Assembly (NCBI RefSeq): GCF_026683955.1 | Contig: NZ_CP113343.1 | Location: 2,728,001 to 2,792,000 of the forward strand | Length of the DNA: 64,000 bases | Source of the DNA: Arthrobacter sp. MMS18-M83 | GTDB taxonomy: Bacteria > Actinomycetota > Actinomycetes > Actinomycetales > Micrococcaceae | Direction: 5' to 3' | In this document: positions 24,424 through 32,761 of the stretch, piece after piece | How the letters are laid out: the number at the start of each line of letters is the position of its first letter | How positions within the stretch are numbered: the stretch's first letter is position 1 | Program-made: the position numbers and the translations under genes | Notes under the pieces: generated by a model | Database searches by the model: none | What the model was told of the DNA's origin: nothing | The model's input: the letters and a program-made list of their open reading frames with translations, nothing else

Positions 24424-26219
24424 ATGGAAGCGATCGGATACTTCGACACCCGGCAGGGCCTTGCGTCCCGCGGGCTTTTCGGAGTGTCCCGTCATGGCGG
24501 TGTTCCGCGACTTGCCGCGGTCCCGGACGGGCCTCCGGGCGGGCTGACGTTGGTGGATCCGTGCGATGGGGGCGGTTGGCAGGCCGCTTTGGACGGGGCC
24601 CTGGCGGCGTTGAGGTCGTTGGCGGAAAAGGCGGCCGATGACGTTGGAGTCTTGGGTTTCCAGGAGGCTGTCGCGTTCGCCTCCGGTGTGGAAGAACTCT
24701 CCCGCGCCCTGGATTATCTCCAGGTGGTCGCGGCTTCGGGGCTGGACAGGGCACGGAGGGATGAACCCACTACCCGGCCGGGCTGGACAACGGGCTGGGC
24801 CTCTGATGCGGATACCGGCTCTGGAATGGGCTGGACGTCCGAGACAACAGCGGGCCAAGCGGACGCGCAGGGCGATGCCTCCGGCTCGGTGCAGGGCGCT
24901 CGTGCGTCCGGCGCGGGGAGCGCAAGTCTTGAGGCCGCAGCGACTTCTTCCATGCGGGGAACGGGGGGCGTTCGTGGCGGGGAGTTCAGGTCCACGGCTG
25001 AGCATCTGCGTTCGTTGCTGCGGATCAGTGCCGTCGAGGCCAGGCGCCGGCTCGCCGCGGCTCAGGAGCTGCTACCGAGCCGCGGCCTCACCGGACAAAT
25101 GGTCCCTCCCCGGCACCAGCAAACGGCCGCGGCGCTGGCGTCCGGGGTGATCGGGTCCCGCTCGGCCGGGATCATCACGATGGCCTTGGAGAAGGTGCGT
25201 CCGCTTTGCAGCCCCGAGAAGGCTGCGGAGATGGAACACGCCCTGGCCCGTACCGCGGAGGAAAATGATCAGGATTTCCTGGCCAGGGTTGCCCGGCGTT
25301 GGGTCGATGCGATTGACCAGGACGGCCCGGAACCATCCGAAGAATCCCTCCGCTACCATCAAGGGGCGTTCCTGCGCCGTCCCAAGCACGGGCTGCAGCA
25401 TGTGGAGATCTTCGCCACCACCGAGCAATACGAACACCTGCTCACGGTCATGAACACCGCTGCCAACCGCCACGGGCGGCCACCCCAGGGCACAGTTCAT
25501 GCCTCCGTGGAATCATTCGACGATTCTTCCGGCGAGGCATCGGACAATGCCGAGCCGCTGGACCGGCGTTCGAGGGCGCAGAAGCTCCTGGACGGTTTGA
25601 TCGGCGCCTGCACGCTCGCCCTGGCCGCAGGGTCCCTGCCCGCCACGGGCGGCCACCGCCCGCAGGTCCTGGCCACCATCGAGCACCGCGAACTCTTCCC
25701 CCAAACAGCCGGCATCCGCAGCCCGGGCAGCCTTCACCATCCGGGCAACTTTCGCAGTTTGGTCAGCCCGCCCTGTTCAACCGCCCCCAGAAGGGCAGTG
25801 GCACCGGGTCCTTCACGTTCACCGGGCCCGTCCCGGCAGCCACTTTGCGCAAACTCGCCTGCGACGCGGATATCATCCCCGTAGTCCTCGGCGGAGAAGG
25901 CCAAGTGCTGGACATCGGACGGGCCTCAAGGATCTTCCCGCCGCACATCCGCAAAGCCATCACAGCGCGGGACAAAGGCTGCGCTTTCCCCGGGTGCACC
26001 ATACCGGCACCGTGGTGCGAGGCCCACCACATCGAGTATTGGTCCCGGGGCGGACCCACCAGCACGGCTAACGGGACGCTGCTCTGCAGCCATCACCATC
26101 ACCTGATCCACAAGGAAGACTGGCGCATCCAGGTCCGCAACGGGATCCCTTGGTTCATCCCGCCACCCCACACGGACCCGCACCGGAAACCCCGAAGAAA
26201 CCACTACTTCCAGATATGA
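24424..26219 (+). pseudogene. DUF222/HNH endonuclease, split by one frameshift
   Basis: The DUF222 part runs from ATG 24424 through LARTAEENDQDFLARVARRWVD to about 25720. The frame then changes, and the catalytic HNH part continues as PVPAATLRKLACDADIIPVVLGG, CAFPGCTIPAPWCEAHHIEYWSRGG and ANGTLLCSHHHHLIHKEDW to 26219. Both parts are otherwise complete, the HNH cysteines and histidines are intact, and codon bias is normal on both sides, so the break is recent or a sequence error. Intact relatives are common, often in several copies, in Arthrobacter. Their role is unclear. As written, the upstream frame stops at 25884 without the nuclease domain. Confidence 0.8.
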
Positions 26220-26221
26220 CC

Positions 26222-26680
26222 TCACGCCCCCAGCAAACCCGTGGTCCGGTACGGAATCACCTCGCGCAGGAACATGCTGGTGGATGTGCGGACGATTCCG
26301 GGGCACAGCCTGATCTCTTCGGACACGCGGTATAGATCGTCCGGGCTTGTGGCGACCACGCGGATGATGAGGTCGGTGTCGCCGGCTGGAGCATGGCATT
26401 CGAGGACCTCGGGGATGTCGCGCAGGGCCGCGATCGCCTCGTTGAGCCGGCTCTGGTCCAACTCCGCGCTCACCGCTGCCGCAACGCCCCGGCCCAATGC
26501 GGAAGGCAGCACGCGGCTGCTGTTCGGACGCAGAGCGCCCGACGCCGTCATGCGCTCCAGGCGCGACTGGACTGTCCCGCGCGCCAAGCCCAAGCGCTGG
26601 GCGAGGACCATGATCGGCACCCGGGGGTCGTCGTCGAGCGCGGCAAGGATGCGCTTGTCGGTTGAGTCCAATTCCTGCAT
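26222..26680 (-). CDS. Lrp/AsnC-family regulator, probable regulator of the oxoprolinase/aldolase units
   Basis: The product has 152 residues. Helix-turn-helix: LDSTDKRILAALDDDPRVPIMVLAQRLGLARGTVQSRLERMTASGAL. RAM domain: HAPAGDTDLIIRVVATSPDDLYRVSEEIRLCPGIVRTSTSMFLREV. It is divergent from the RraA/MFS/pxpABC operon across a 267-base gap that holds a promoter block also found before the SDR gene at 31893. This makes it the best candidate for a shared regulator, sensing an amino acid or oxoproline-like compound. The link is inferred from position. Confidence 0.88.
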   Translation of the reverse strand: MQELDSTDKRILAALDDDPRVPIMVLAQRLGLARGTVQSRLERMTASGALRPNSSRVLPSALGRGVAAAVSAELDQSRLNEAIAALRDIPEVLECHAPAGDTDLIIRVVATSPDDLYRVSEEIRLCPGIVRTSTSMFLREVIPYRTTGLLGA

Positions 26681-26839
26681 GGCTGCCGCTTTCTGCCTAG
26701 TCGCCGAAGGTTCGGCTGGTCAGAATGTCCAACCGAATCCCATTCTCCCGCACAATGCCTGCCTCTAGGCTCGCCAGCGGAAGCCATCCGCCCGCGAACC
26801 ATGGTTGCGAATGATTTACATGCCCGTAACGGGAACCCC

Positions 26840-26894
26840 TTGACGGCATGAATTTAAAACGCGAAACTCTTCTCATATGTGATTGACGTCTCAA
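26840..26894 (+). promoter_or_regulatory. Promoter/operator block, copy 1 (before the RraA-family gene)
   Basis: The 32 bases at 26863-26894 match 31827-31858 at 30 of 32 positions; the core reads CTCTTCTCATATGTGATTG. A CTTGAC motif lies 23 bases before the block in both copies. Such conservation 5 kb apart, each just upstream of a transcription unit, points to one regulator. The rest of the 267-base gap shows nothing else I can support. Confidence 0.7.
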
Positions 26895-26947
26895 GGCGAT
26901 CGGCGCTCCCCGCACCGGTTCTTGGGAAGAAACCAAAGGCGAAGAAA

Positions 26948-27580
26948 ATGGCAACAACACTCGAACTCACCGTCCGCACCGCATCCTGGACCCGGCCGCC
27001 CCGCGAACTGGTCCGCGCGTTCGAAGCGTTCCCCGTGGCAAACATCGGTGACGCGATGGAGCGGCTGGGAATCGTCGACGGCGGAATCAGCCCCGTCTGG
27101 GAAGGGGCCCGTTGCGTCGGCTCGGCCCTCCCCGTCCTCGGTGCCGCGGGAGACAACGCCGCCGTCATCGAAGCGCTGAACTACATCCAACCCGGCGACG
27201 TGGTGGTGATCAACGGCTTCGGCCACGAACACCGTGCCCTCGTGGGCGAGCAGTTGTCCCAGCGTTTCGAAGCCGCCGGTGCCACCGGCGCGGTCATTGA
27301 CGGCTACATCCGGGACCGAGCCACCATCACCGAAATCAAGTTCCCCGTCTTCGCCCGCGGCGTCACCCCTGCCGGTCCGTTCAAGAACGGACCCGGAGTC
27401 ATCGGGGAACCTGTGGCAATCGGCGGAATCGTCTGCTCGGCAGGCGACATTGTCGCCGCCGATGACGACGGAGTCGTCATCATCCCCCAGGCCCGTGCCG
27501 TCGAAATCCTGGAACGAGTCATCGCAGTGGCCGCGCACGAGGCCGAGATGACAGCGGAAATCACCCGCGAATACAGCTAA
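26948..27580 (+). CDS. RraA/dimethylmenaquinone-methyltransferase-like family protein, probable 4-hydroxy-2-oxoacid aldolase
   Basis: The product has 210 residues from ATG 26948; an earlier in-frame GTG lies inside the promoter block and is unlikely. Key motifs: VANIGDAMERLGIVDGG, GDVVVINGFGHEHRALVGEQLS (glycine-rich loop with conserved E) and AVIDGYIRDRATI, whose R-D pair binds substrate and metal in HMG/CHA aldolases. The length is nearer the aldolases (about 210-230) than E. coli RraA (161). In an operon with a carrier and 5-oxoprolinase it is better read as an enzyme splitting a 4-hydroxy-2-oxo acid to pyruvate. The substrate is inferred. Confidence 0.75.
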   Translation: MATTLELTVRTASWTRPPRELVRAFEAFPVANIGDAMERLGIVDGGISPVWEGARCVGSALPVLGAAGDNAAVIEALNYIQPGDVVVINGFGHEHRALVGEQLSQRFEAAGATGAVIDGYIRDRATITEIKFPVFARGVTPAGPFKNGPGVIGEPVAIGGIVCSAGDIVAADDDGVVIIPQARAVEILERVIAVAAHEAEMTAEITREYS

Positions 27581-27628
27581 CAACGCTTTCTCCCACCCCA
27601 GCCCCCTCATAGACTGAAAGCACCCACC

Positions 27629-28978
27629 ATGACAAAGCAATCGACGGACTCAGTGGAACTGAACACCGCTCAAATCAAAGTCGTCACCGCGGATGGCAGG
27701 ATGGTGCGCAAGGCAACCTTTGCCGGCACCATGGGTTCCTTCGTGGAATGGTACGACTACGGCATCTACGGCCTACTGACCACGTATCTGGCCATCAACA
27801 TCATGGGTTCCAAGGACACAGGCTCCTTGCTCCTGACCAACGTCGGCTTCCTGGTGAGCTTCCTCGCCCGCCCGTTCGGCAGCGTCATCTGCGGATTCCT
27901 GGGTGACAAGCTGGGCCGGAAGAACCTGCTCGCAGTCCTCCTGCTCCTCATCTCCGGGGCGACGGCCTGCATCGGCCTTATCCCGTCGTACTCGGTCATC
28001 TTCTGGGCCGCTCCCGCCTTGCTGATCCTATTCCGCATCCTTCAGGGGTTCTCTGCCGGCGGCGAAGTGGCAGGCGCCATGGCATTCGTGGGCGAGTACG
28101 CGCACAACAAGCACCGCAACTACTCCATGAGCTTCATCGCGGTAGGTTCCTTCTGCGCCCTGCTCTTCGGCAGCGCTCTCTCCGCCACCCTCATCACCAC
28201 CCTCGGGGACTCCACCATGGAGGCCTGGGCCTGGCGCATCCCGTTCCTGTTCGCCCTGCCTTTGGGCTACGTCGGTTTCTACATCCGCTCCAAGATGGAA
28301 GACACCCCGCACTTCGCGGCACTGCGTGAGCGCAACGAGGTAGAACGCAACCCGCTGCGCACCGTCTTCACCTCCAAGCGCCATCTGAAGGCCATCGCCC
28401 TGACCATCTTCCTCCCGGCACTGAACGGCCCCGGCTACTACCTGCTGTTCGCCTACATGCCCACGTACCTGAAGACCCAGCTGGGCTCAGGCCACAACTT
28501 CACCATGCTCCAGGCGCTCCTGGTCACTGCTGTCAGCCTGGTGGCCATCATCATCTCCATCCCGCTCATGGCCCGCTTGTCCGACCGCATCGGCCGCAAG
28601 CCCGTGTTGGCTCTCTCCGCCGTGCTCATGGCTGTGGTTTCCTACCCGATGTTTGCCATGATCACCACCGGCAATATGCCGCTGGCCTGCGTTGCCACCG
28701 TCGTGATGGCCATCGCGTTCTCCGGCCACGCCGCCGTCGTCCACACGGTGCTGACCGAAATGTTCCCCACTACGGTCCGCTACAGCGCCTACAGCATCGG
28801 CTTCAGCATCAGCACCATCATCTTCGGCGGCAGCGCACCGCTGGTCATGACTGAACTCATCAAGGCCACCGGCAACAGCATGGTTCCCGCCTACGCCTCA
28901 ATCGGCACTGCCATCATCACGCTCGCCTCGGTCTACTTCCTGAAGGAAACCAAGGGCCAGCCCCTCCAGACGCACTAG
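27629..28978 (+). CDS. MFS transporter, metabolite:H+ symporter (MHS) family
   Basis: The product has 449 residues with about 12 helices. MGSFVEWYDYGIYGLL is the hallmark first helix of MHS carriers (ProP, KgtP, ShiA). FLARPFGSVICGFLGDKLGRKN, RILQGFSAGGEVAGAMAFVGEYA and ARLSDRIGRKPVLALSA are further family motifs. Relatives import proline, betaine, 2-oxoglutarate or shikimate with protons. It is 48 bases downstream of the aldolase-like gene and upstream of pxpABC, so it probably imports the substrate of this operon, an organic or imino acid. Confidence 0.9.
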   Translation: MTKQSTDSVELNTAQIKVVTADGRMVRKATFAGTMGSFVEWYDYGIYGLLTTYLAINIMGSKDTGSLLLTNVGFLVSFLARPFGSVICGFLGDKLGRKNLLAVLLLLISGATACIGLIPSYSVIFWAAPALLILFRILQGFSAGGEVAGAMAFVGEYAHNKHRNYSMSFIAVGSFCALLFGSALSATLITTLGDSTMEAWAWRIPFLFALPLGYVGFYIRSKMEDTPHFAALRERNEVERNPLRTVFTSKRHLKAIALTIFLPALNGPGYYLLFAYMPTYLKTQLGSGHNFTMLQALLVTAVSLVAIIISIPLMARLSDRIGRKPVLALSAVLMAVVSYPMFAMITTGNMPLACVATVVMAIAFSGHAAVVHTVLTEMFPTTVRYSAYSIGFSISTIIFGGSAPLVMTELIKATGNSMVPAYASIGTAIITLASVYFLKETKGQPLQTH

Positions 28979-28997
28979 TAGCGGACCACCAGAACCC

Positions 28998-29043
28998 CGA
29001 CGGCGGCGGTCGCCCGCCACCGAAACGGCAGCCGCCGCCGTCG
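28998..29043 (+). promoter_or_regulatory. Intra-operon hairpin between the MHS carrier and pxpA
   Basis: CGACGGCGGCGG (28998-29009) pairs exactly with CCGCCGCCGTCG (29032-29043) around 22 bases. It may partly terminate transcription or protect the upstream message end. It lies 33 bases before the pxpA start. Confidence 0.5.
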
Positions 29044-29076
29044 AACCCTTAGTAACGAACAGAAGTGGGAGTCACC

Positions 29077-29880
29077 TTGAGCATCAATTCAGTCGCCGTC
29101 GTCGCAGACCTCGGCGAAAGCTACGGCAACTACACGATCGGCGACGACGACGCATTGCTGGGTCTCGTCACAGCCTCCAACATCGCCTGCGGTTTCCACG
29201 CCGGCGATCCGCGGGTCATGGATGCCACCGTCAAGGCCTGCGTGGAGCGCGGCATCGAACTCGGCGCACACCCTGGCTATCCGGACCTGGTGGGCTTCGG
29301 CCGCCGCCTCATCGAAGCCAGCGAAGAAGAAATCCGTACCGATGTCCTCTACCAGATCGGCGCCCTGGACGCGTTTGCCCGCATCCACGGAGGCAAGATC
29401 AGCCACGTGGCTCCGCACGGACGCATGGGCAGCATCGCCCAGACCGACGCCAAGCATGCCCGCGCCATTACGGATGCCATCAAGGCCTACGATCCCTCCT
29501 ATATCGTGATCTGCCAGAAGGGCCTCCTCGCCGATGAATCCCGCAAGCGCGGGCTCGAGGTGGGCTACGTCTTCCTCGCGGACCGCGGCTACGGCGAAGA
29601 CGGCATGCCCGTCTCCCGCAACAGTGAAGGCGCACTCCTGCACGACCCCGAGGAAATCGGCCGCCGCGTGGTCCAGGTAGTGACCGAAGGAACTGTACGC
29701 GCCGTCACCGGCAAGGTGGTCCCGCTCGGCCACGATGCCGACGTCGTCCTCCTCCACGGTGACCACCCGCAGGTCCTCCAGAACGGCACGGCCCTCCGCG
29801 CGGCCCTGGACAAGGCAGGCATCAAAGCCACCGGCCTTCAGGAAGTTCTCGCGGAAAAGGCCCGGCTGGCCACGGTCTGA
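29077..29880 (+). CDS. pxpA: 5-oxoprolinase subunit A (LamB/YcsF family)
   Basis: PxpA works with PxpB and PxpC to hydrolyse 5-oxoproline to glutamate with ATP. The product has 267 residues from the TTG at 29077, chosen for the GGGAG ribosome site; a GTG at 29065 is in frame but lacks one. Family motifs: VADLGESYGNYTIGDDDALL, ASNIACGFHAGDPRVM, ELGAHPGYPDLVGFGRR, VAPHGRMG and FLADRGYGEDGMPVSR. Canonical PxpA reads DLNE and VKPHGALYN where this has DLGE and VAPHGRMG, so the active site differs from the standard enzyme and the substrate may too. Confidence 0.85.
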   Translation: MSINSVAVVADLGESYGNYTIGDDDALLGLVTASNIACGFHAGDPRVMDATVKACVERGIELGAHPGYPDLVGFGRRLIEASEEEIRTDVLYQIGALDAFARIHGGKISHVAPHGRMGSIAQTDAKHARAITDAIKAYDPSYIVICQKGLLADESRKRGLEVGYVFLADRGYGEDGMPVSRNSEGALLHDPEEIGRRVVQVVTEGTVRAVTGKVVPLGHDADVVLLHGDHPQVLQNGTALRAALDKAGIKATGLQEVLAEKARLATV

Positions 29881-29927
29881 AGCTGAGCAACAACCGGATC
29901 CATCACCCGTACCACCGAGCAGGACTC

Positions 29928-30754
29928 ATGACCACGCACACAGCACCCGCGAAGCGGCTGCACCACCCGCCCGAACTGGAAGCCGAGCCGTTCGGCGATT
30001 CAGCCCTCATGCTTCGGGTCAAGAACGACGACGCCGACTTCCGCCGGGCGGCGGGCAGCCGGCTCCGCGACGTGCTGCTGGAGGTGCGCCCGTACGGGGT
30101 GCTGGACATCGTGGCCGGCGTCGAGTCCTTGTTGGTCGAGTTCGACTGCTTGGCGGTGACCCACGAACAATTGGCCCAGACCATTCGCTTGGCGGTTGCC
30201 GGCAACGGCCTGGAACCGGGCGCCCCTAGCGCCTCGCAATCACTTTTTGTCATCCCGATGGTCGTGAGCGAGGAATTTTCCCGGACCTTCCCAGTGTTGC
30301 CGAGGAGTTGGGACTGAGTCCGGAAGCGGTGCTGCGGCAGTTCGAGTCCTCGGTGCTGACCATCAACCTGTTGGCTGCGGCCATGGCCCCCATGATGGGC
30401 GGCGTGCAATTCCCCGGCCAGGTCAGCCGCTGTGTCGAGCCGCGGACCAACGTGGACCCCGGATCCGTGATGGTTGCCGGCACCAACGCCATCATCCAGC
30501 CGTTCCCCGGGCCGAGCGGCTGGAAGGTGATTGGCCGGACTCCGCTCACCATCTGCGACATCCGCGAAGATCCCGCCACGTCCTACAAACCAGGGGATCT
30601 GGTGCGCTTCGAGCTTGTTCCGGAGGGCGAATGGGTGCGGCTCGAAGGCCGCTTCCTGCGGGCCTCGGGCGGCAGCGCCAGCTCAGGTGGCGCTAGCTCG
30701 AGCGCCGGCACCAGCTCGGACAGCGCGGATGGAGGCCACAATGACCTTCCCTGA
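29928..30754 (+). pseudogene. pxpB: 5-oxoprolinase subunit B (AHS1/KipI-like), single-base frameshift
   Basis: The first frame (29928-30317) gives AEPFGDSALMLRV and VLDIVAGVESLLVEFD, the PxpB N-terminus. After EEFSR it continues out of frame to a stop. The second frame, open from just before 30308, gives PEAVLRQFESSVLTINLLAA, PMMGGVQFPGQVSRCVEPRTNVDPGSV and PFPGPSGWKVIGRTPL, the conserved C-terminal half. One missing G in a short GGG run near 30280 would restore a single frame of about 275 codons. The C-terminus ends in a Ser/Gly/Ala-rich tail. Whether this is a read error or a true mutation decides whether the operon works. Confidence 0.85.
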
Positions 30755-31781
30755 ACGCGCAATCGGCATCAAAGTGAGCGAGGCTGGCTGGCTGTCCACC
30801 TTCCAGGACTTGGGCCGCGAGAATTCCGAGTTCATGGGCGTCCCCTGCGGAGGCGCAGCGGACCAGCACTCTGCTGCGGTCGCCAACGTCTTGGTTGGAA
30901 ACAGCCGTAAGGCCACCTGCTTGGAAATCATGGGCGGACGTTTTGCGTTCACGGCCACGCATGACGTGATGTGCGCCGTGACCGGGATCCCGGCTGAGGT
31001 CACCGTGAACGGGGATCCCGTCGCCATGTGGGAGCCTCTTTGTCTTCCGGCGGGTGCCCGGGTTGTGATTGCCAAGGCCCGCGGTGGCATGCGGAACTAC
31101 TTGGCCTTCAGCGGCGGACTGGAAACTGCCCGCTTCATGGGCAGCGCCGCGCCCGAATCGCGCATGGGCTTTCCCCAACAGCTCACCCCGGGCCGGACGC
31201 TTACCCTTCACAGCCGGTACCGCGGATTCACACACCCGTTCTTGACCCAGCCCCTGTTCCGCCTGCCTGTCCCCGTGCCGGAGTTCAGCCCGGACGTGTG
31301 GACCATCGACGTCGTTGACGGTCCCGAAACGGACCGGACCCCCGGCATCCGGAAGCTGCTCAGCTCCAGCCACTACACAGTGGGCGCCAAATCCAACCAC
31401 GTGGGCCTGCGTTTGGACGGGCCGGTGGTGCATCCCGAGGGGCTCGGGGAAATCGTGTCCCATGGGGTGCCGATCGGCGCGTTCGAAATCCCGCATGGCG
31501 ATGAGCTCATCATCCTGGGCCGTTCGCGAACCCTCACGGCTGGCTATCCGATCGTGGCTGTAGCCGCCAAAGCCTCCTTGTCCATGCTGGGCCAAGCCAG
31601 CCCTGGCCGGAAGATGACCTTCCGCTGGATCAGCAACACTGCTGCGGTGGAGCAATACCGTGAACAGCAGCGCCTCGTGGCGCATCTGGAAGATCGCGTG
31701 CACGCCCTTTTTGCCGCCGTCGGGCTCCCAGTCTCAGCGGGCTCCACGATGGCCTCCTCGCCGACTCCCGCCGCGGCGTGA
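30741..31781 (+). CDS. pxpC: 5-oxoprolinase subunit C (AHS2/KipA-like, biotin-dependent carboxyltransferase family)
   Basis: The product has 346 residues from ATG 30741, with GGAGG upstream and a 14-base overlap with pxpB that couples translation. Motifs: GWLSTFQDLGRENSEFMGVPCGGAADQHS (canonical QDxGR..G.P..GAMD), CLEIMGGRFAFTA, RNYLAFSGGLE, the RMGFPQQLTPG block, SNHVGLRLDG (conserved R-M/N-G-x-R-L-x-G) and PHGDELIILGRSRTLTAGYPIVAVA. The canonical GAMD sequence reads GAAD here, another departure from standard PxpC. It forms the enzyme with PxpA and PxpB. Confidence 0.88.
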   Translation: MTFPERAIGIKVSEAGWLSTFQDLGRENSEFMGVPCGGAADQHSAAVANVLVGNSRKATCLEIMGGRFAFTATHDVMCAVTGIPAEVTVNGDPVAMWEPLCLPAGARVVIAKARGGMRNYLAFSGGLETARFMGSAAPESRMGFPQQLTPGRTLTLHSRYRGFTHPFLTQPLFRLPVPVPEFSPDVWTIDVVDGPETDRTPGIRKLLSSSHYTVGAKSNHVGLRLDGPVVHPEGLGEIVSHGVPIGAFEIPHGDELIILGRSRTLTAGYPIVAVAAKASLSMLGQASPGRKMTFRWISNTAAVEQYREQQRLVAHLEDRVHALFAAVGLPVSAGSTMASSPTPAAA

Positions 31782-31803
31782 CGCTCCGGCCCCAAGAAAA
31801 CAC

Positions 31804-31858
31804 TTGACCATCAACTTCTAAAATGAGAAACTCTTCTCATATGTGATTGGCATCTCAA
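31804..31858 (+). promoter_or_regulatory. Promoter/operator block, copy 2 (before the SDR gene)
   Basis: Bases 31827-31858 repeat the block at 26863-26894 with two changes. This copy also holds a perfect inverted repeat, ATGAGAA-ACTC-TTCTCAT (31823-31840), which copy 1 keeps only in its right half. CTTGAC precedes at the same distance. It marks a second transcription unit (SDR, aminotransferase, TetR) under the same control. Confidence 0.7.
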
Positions 31859-31892
31859 ATGATTCACGCAAAGAACGCAAGGAACTGAAACC

Positions 31893-32690
31893 ATGGGACT
31901 TCTGGACGGCAAGCTCGCGATCATCACCGGGGCCGGTACCGGCATGGGACGCTCGACGGCGGCCCTGCTGGCCGCAGAGGGCGCCGCAGTGGTGCTGGTG
32001 GGGCGTCGTGAGGACGTCCTGCAGGAACTCGCCACGGAGATCGTCGCCGACGGCGGCCGTGCGTTCGCCCGCGCTGCGGACATCACCTCGAAAGAAGACG
32101 TTGAGGCGTTGCTCGAGTGGATCCACGGGAATCTCGGTCCGGTGGACATCCTTGTCAACAACGCAGGCAGCGCCAGCAAGGTCCTCAACGTCCGCTGGAT
32201 CAGCCAAGAGGAGTGGAACGAGGTCCTTGATGTCAACCTCAACGCCGTCTACCTGCTCAGCCAGGCGGTCCTTCCGGACATGCTGGCCCGCAAGACCGGA
32301 ACCATCATCACGGTCTCCTCGCTCGCAGCCGTGAACCCCAACCTGCTCGGGGGCGCCGCGTATGGTGCGGCAAAGGCCGCGGTCCGGAACTTCATGACCT
32401 ACCTCCACAACACCTTCCGCAACGACGGACTGCGGGCAGTGACCATCCTGCCCGGTGAAACGGCGACTCCTATCCTAGACAACCGCGCCCGGCCGCCCCG
32501 CGCAGAGGAGCGCGATGCCATGGTGCAGCCCGAGGACGTGGCCCGCGCCATCCACCTCGTCGCCACGCTGCCCCAGCGCACCGTGGTCCAGGAACTGGTC
32601 ATCGCCCCGACCATCCAGCGGGACACGTCCGGTGACATCGAGATCAGCCGCTGGGCCGGAGCCCCAGCCGACGAAGCGCCTCAGCGATGA
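31893..32690 (+). CDS. Short-chain dehydrogenase/reductase
   Basis: The product has 265 residues. Classical SDR motifs: ITGAGTGMGRSTA (TGxxxGxG coenzyme loop), DILVNNAG, VSSLAAV and AYGAAKAAV (catalytic Y-x-x-x-K). It oxidises or reduces an alcohol/ketone with NAD(P). R39-like residues after the second strand (VGRRED) hint at NADP preference. It starts the second unit behind the conserved promoter block, and its stop overlaps an alternative start of the aminotransferase (ATGA). Substrate unknown; it may adjust the hydroxyl group of the lactam-derived intermediate. Confidence 0.88.
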   Translation: MGLLDGKLAIITGAGTGMGRSTAALLAAEGAAVVLVGRREDVLQELATEIVADGGRAFARAADITSKEDVEALLEWIHGNLGPVDILVNNAGSASKVLNVRWISQEEWNEVLDVNLNAVYLLSQAVLPDMLARKTGTIITVSSLAAVNPNLLGGAAYGAAKAAVRNFMTYLHNTFRNDGLRAVTILPGETATPILDNRARPPRAEERDAMVQPEDVARAIHLVATLPQRTVVQELVIAPTIQRDTSGDIEISRWAGAPADEAPQR

Positions 32691-32761
32691 AACCCCGCAG
32701 ACGGTACGCGCCCTCACCTGGAACTGCCGCCACTACAACCACCACCCAGATCAGGACCCTC

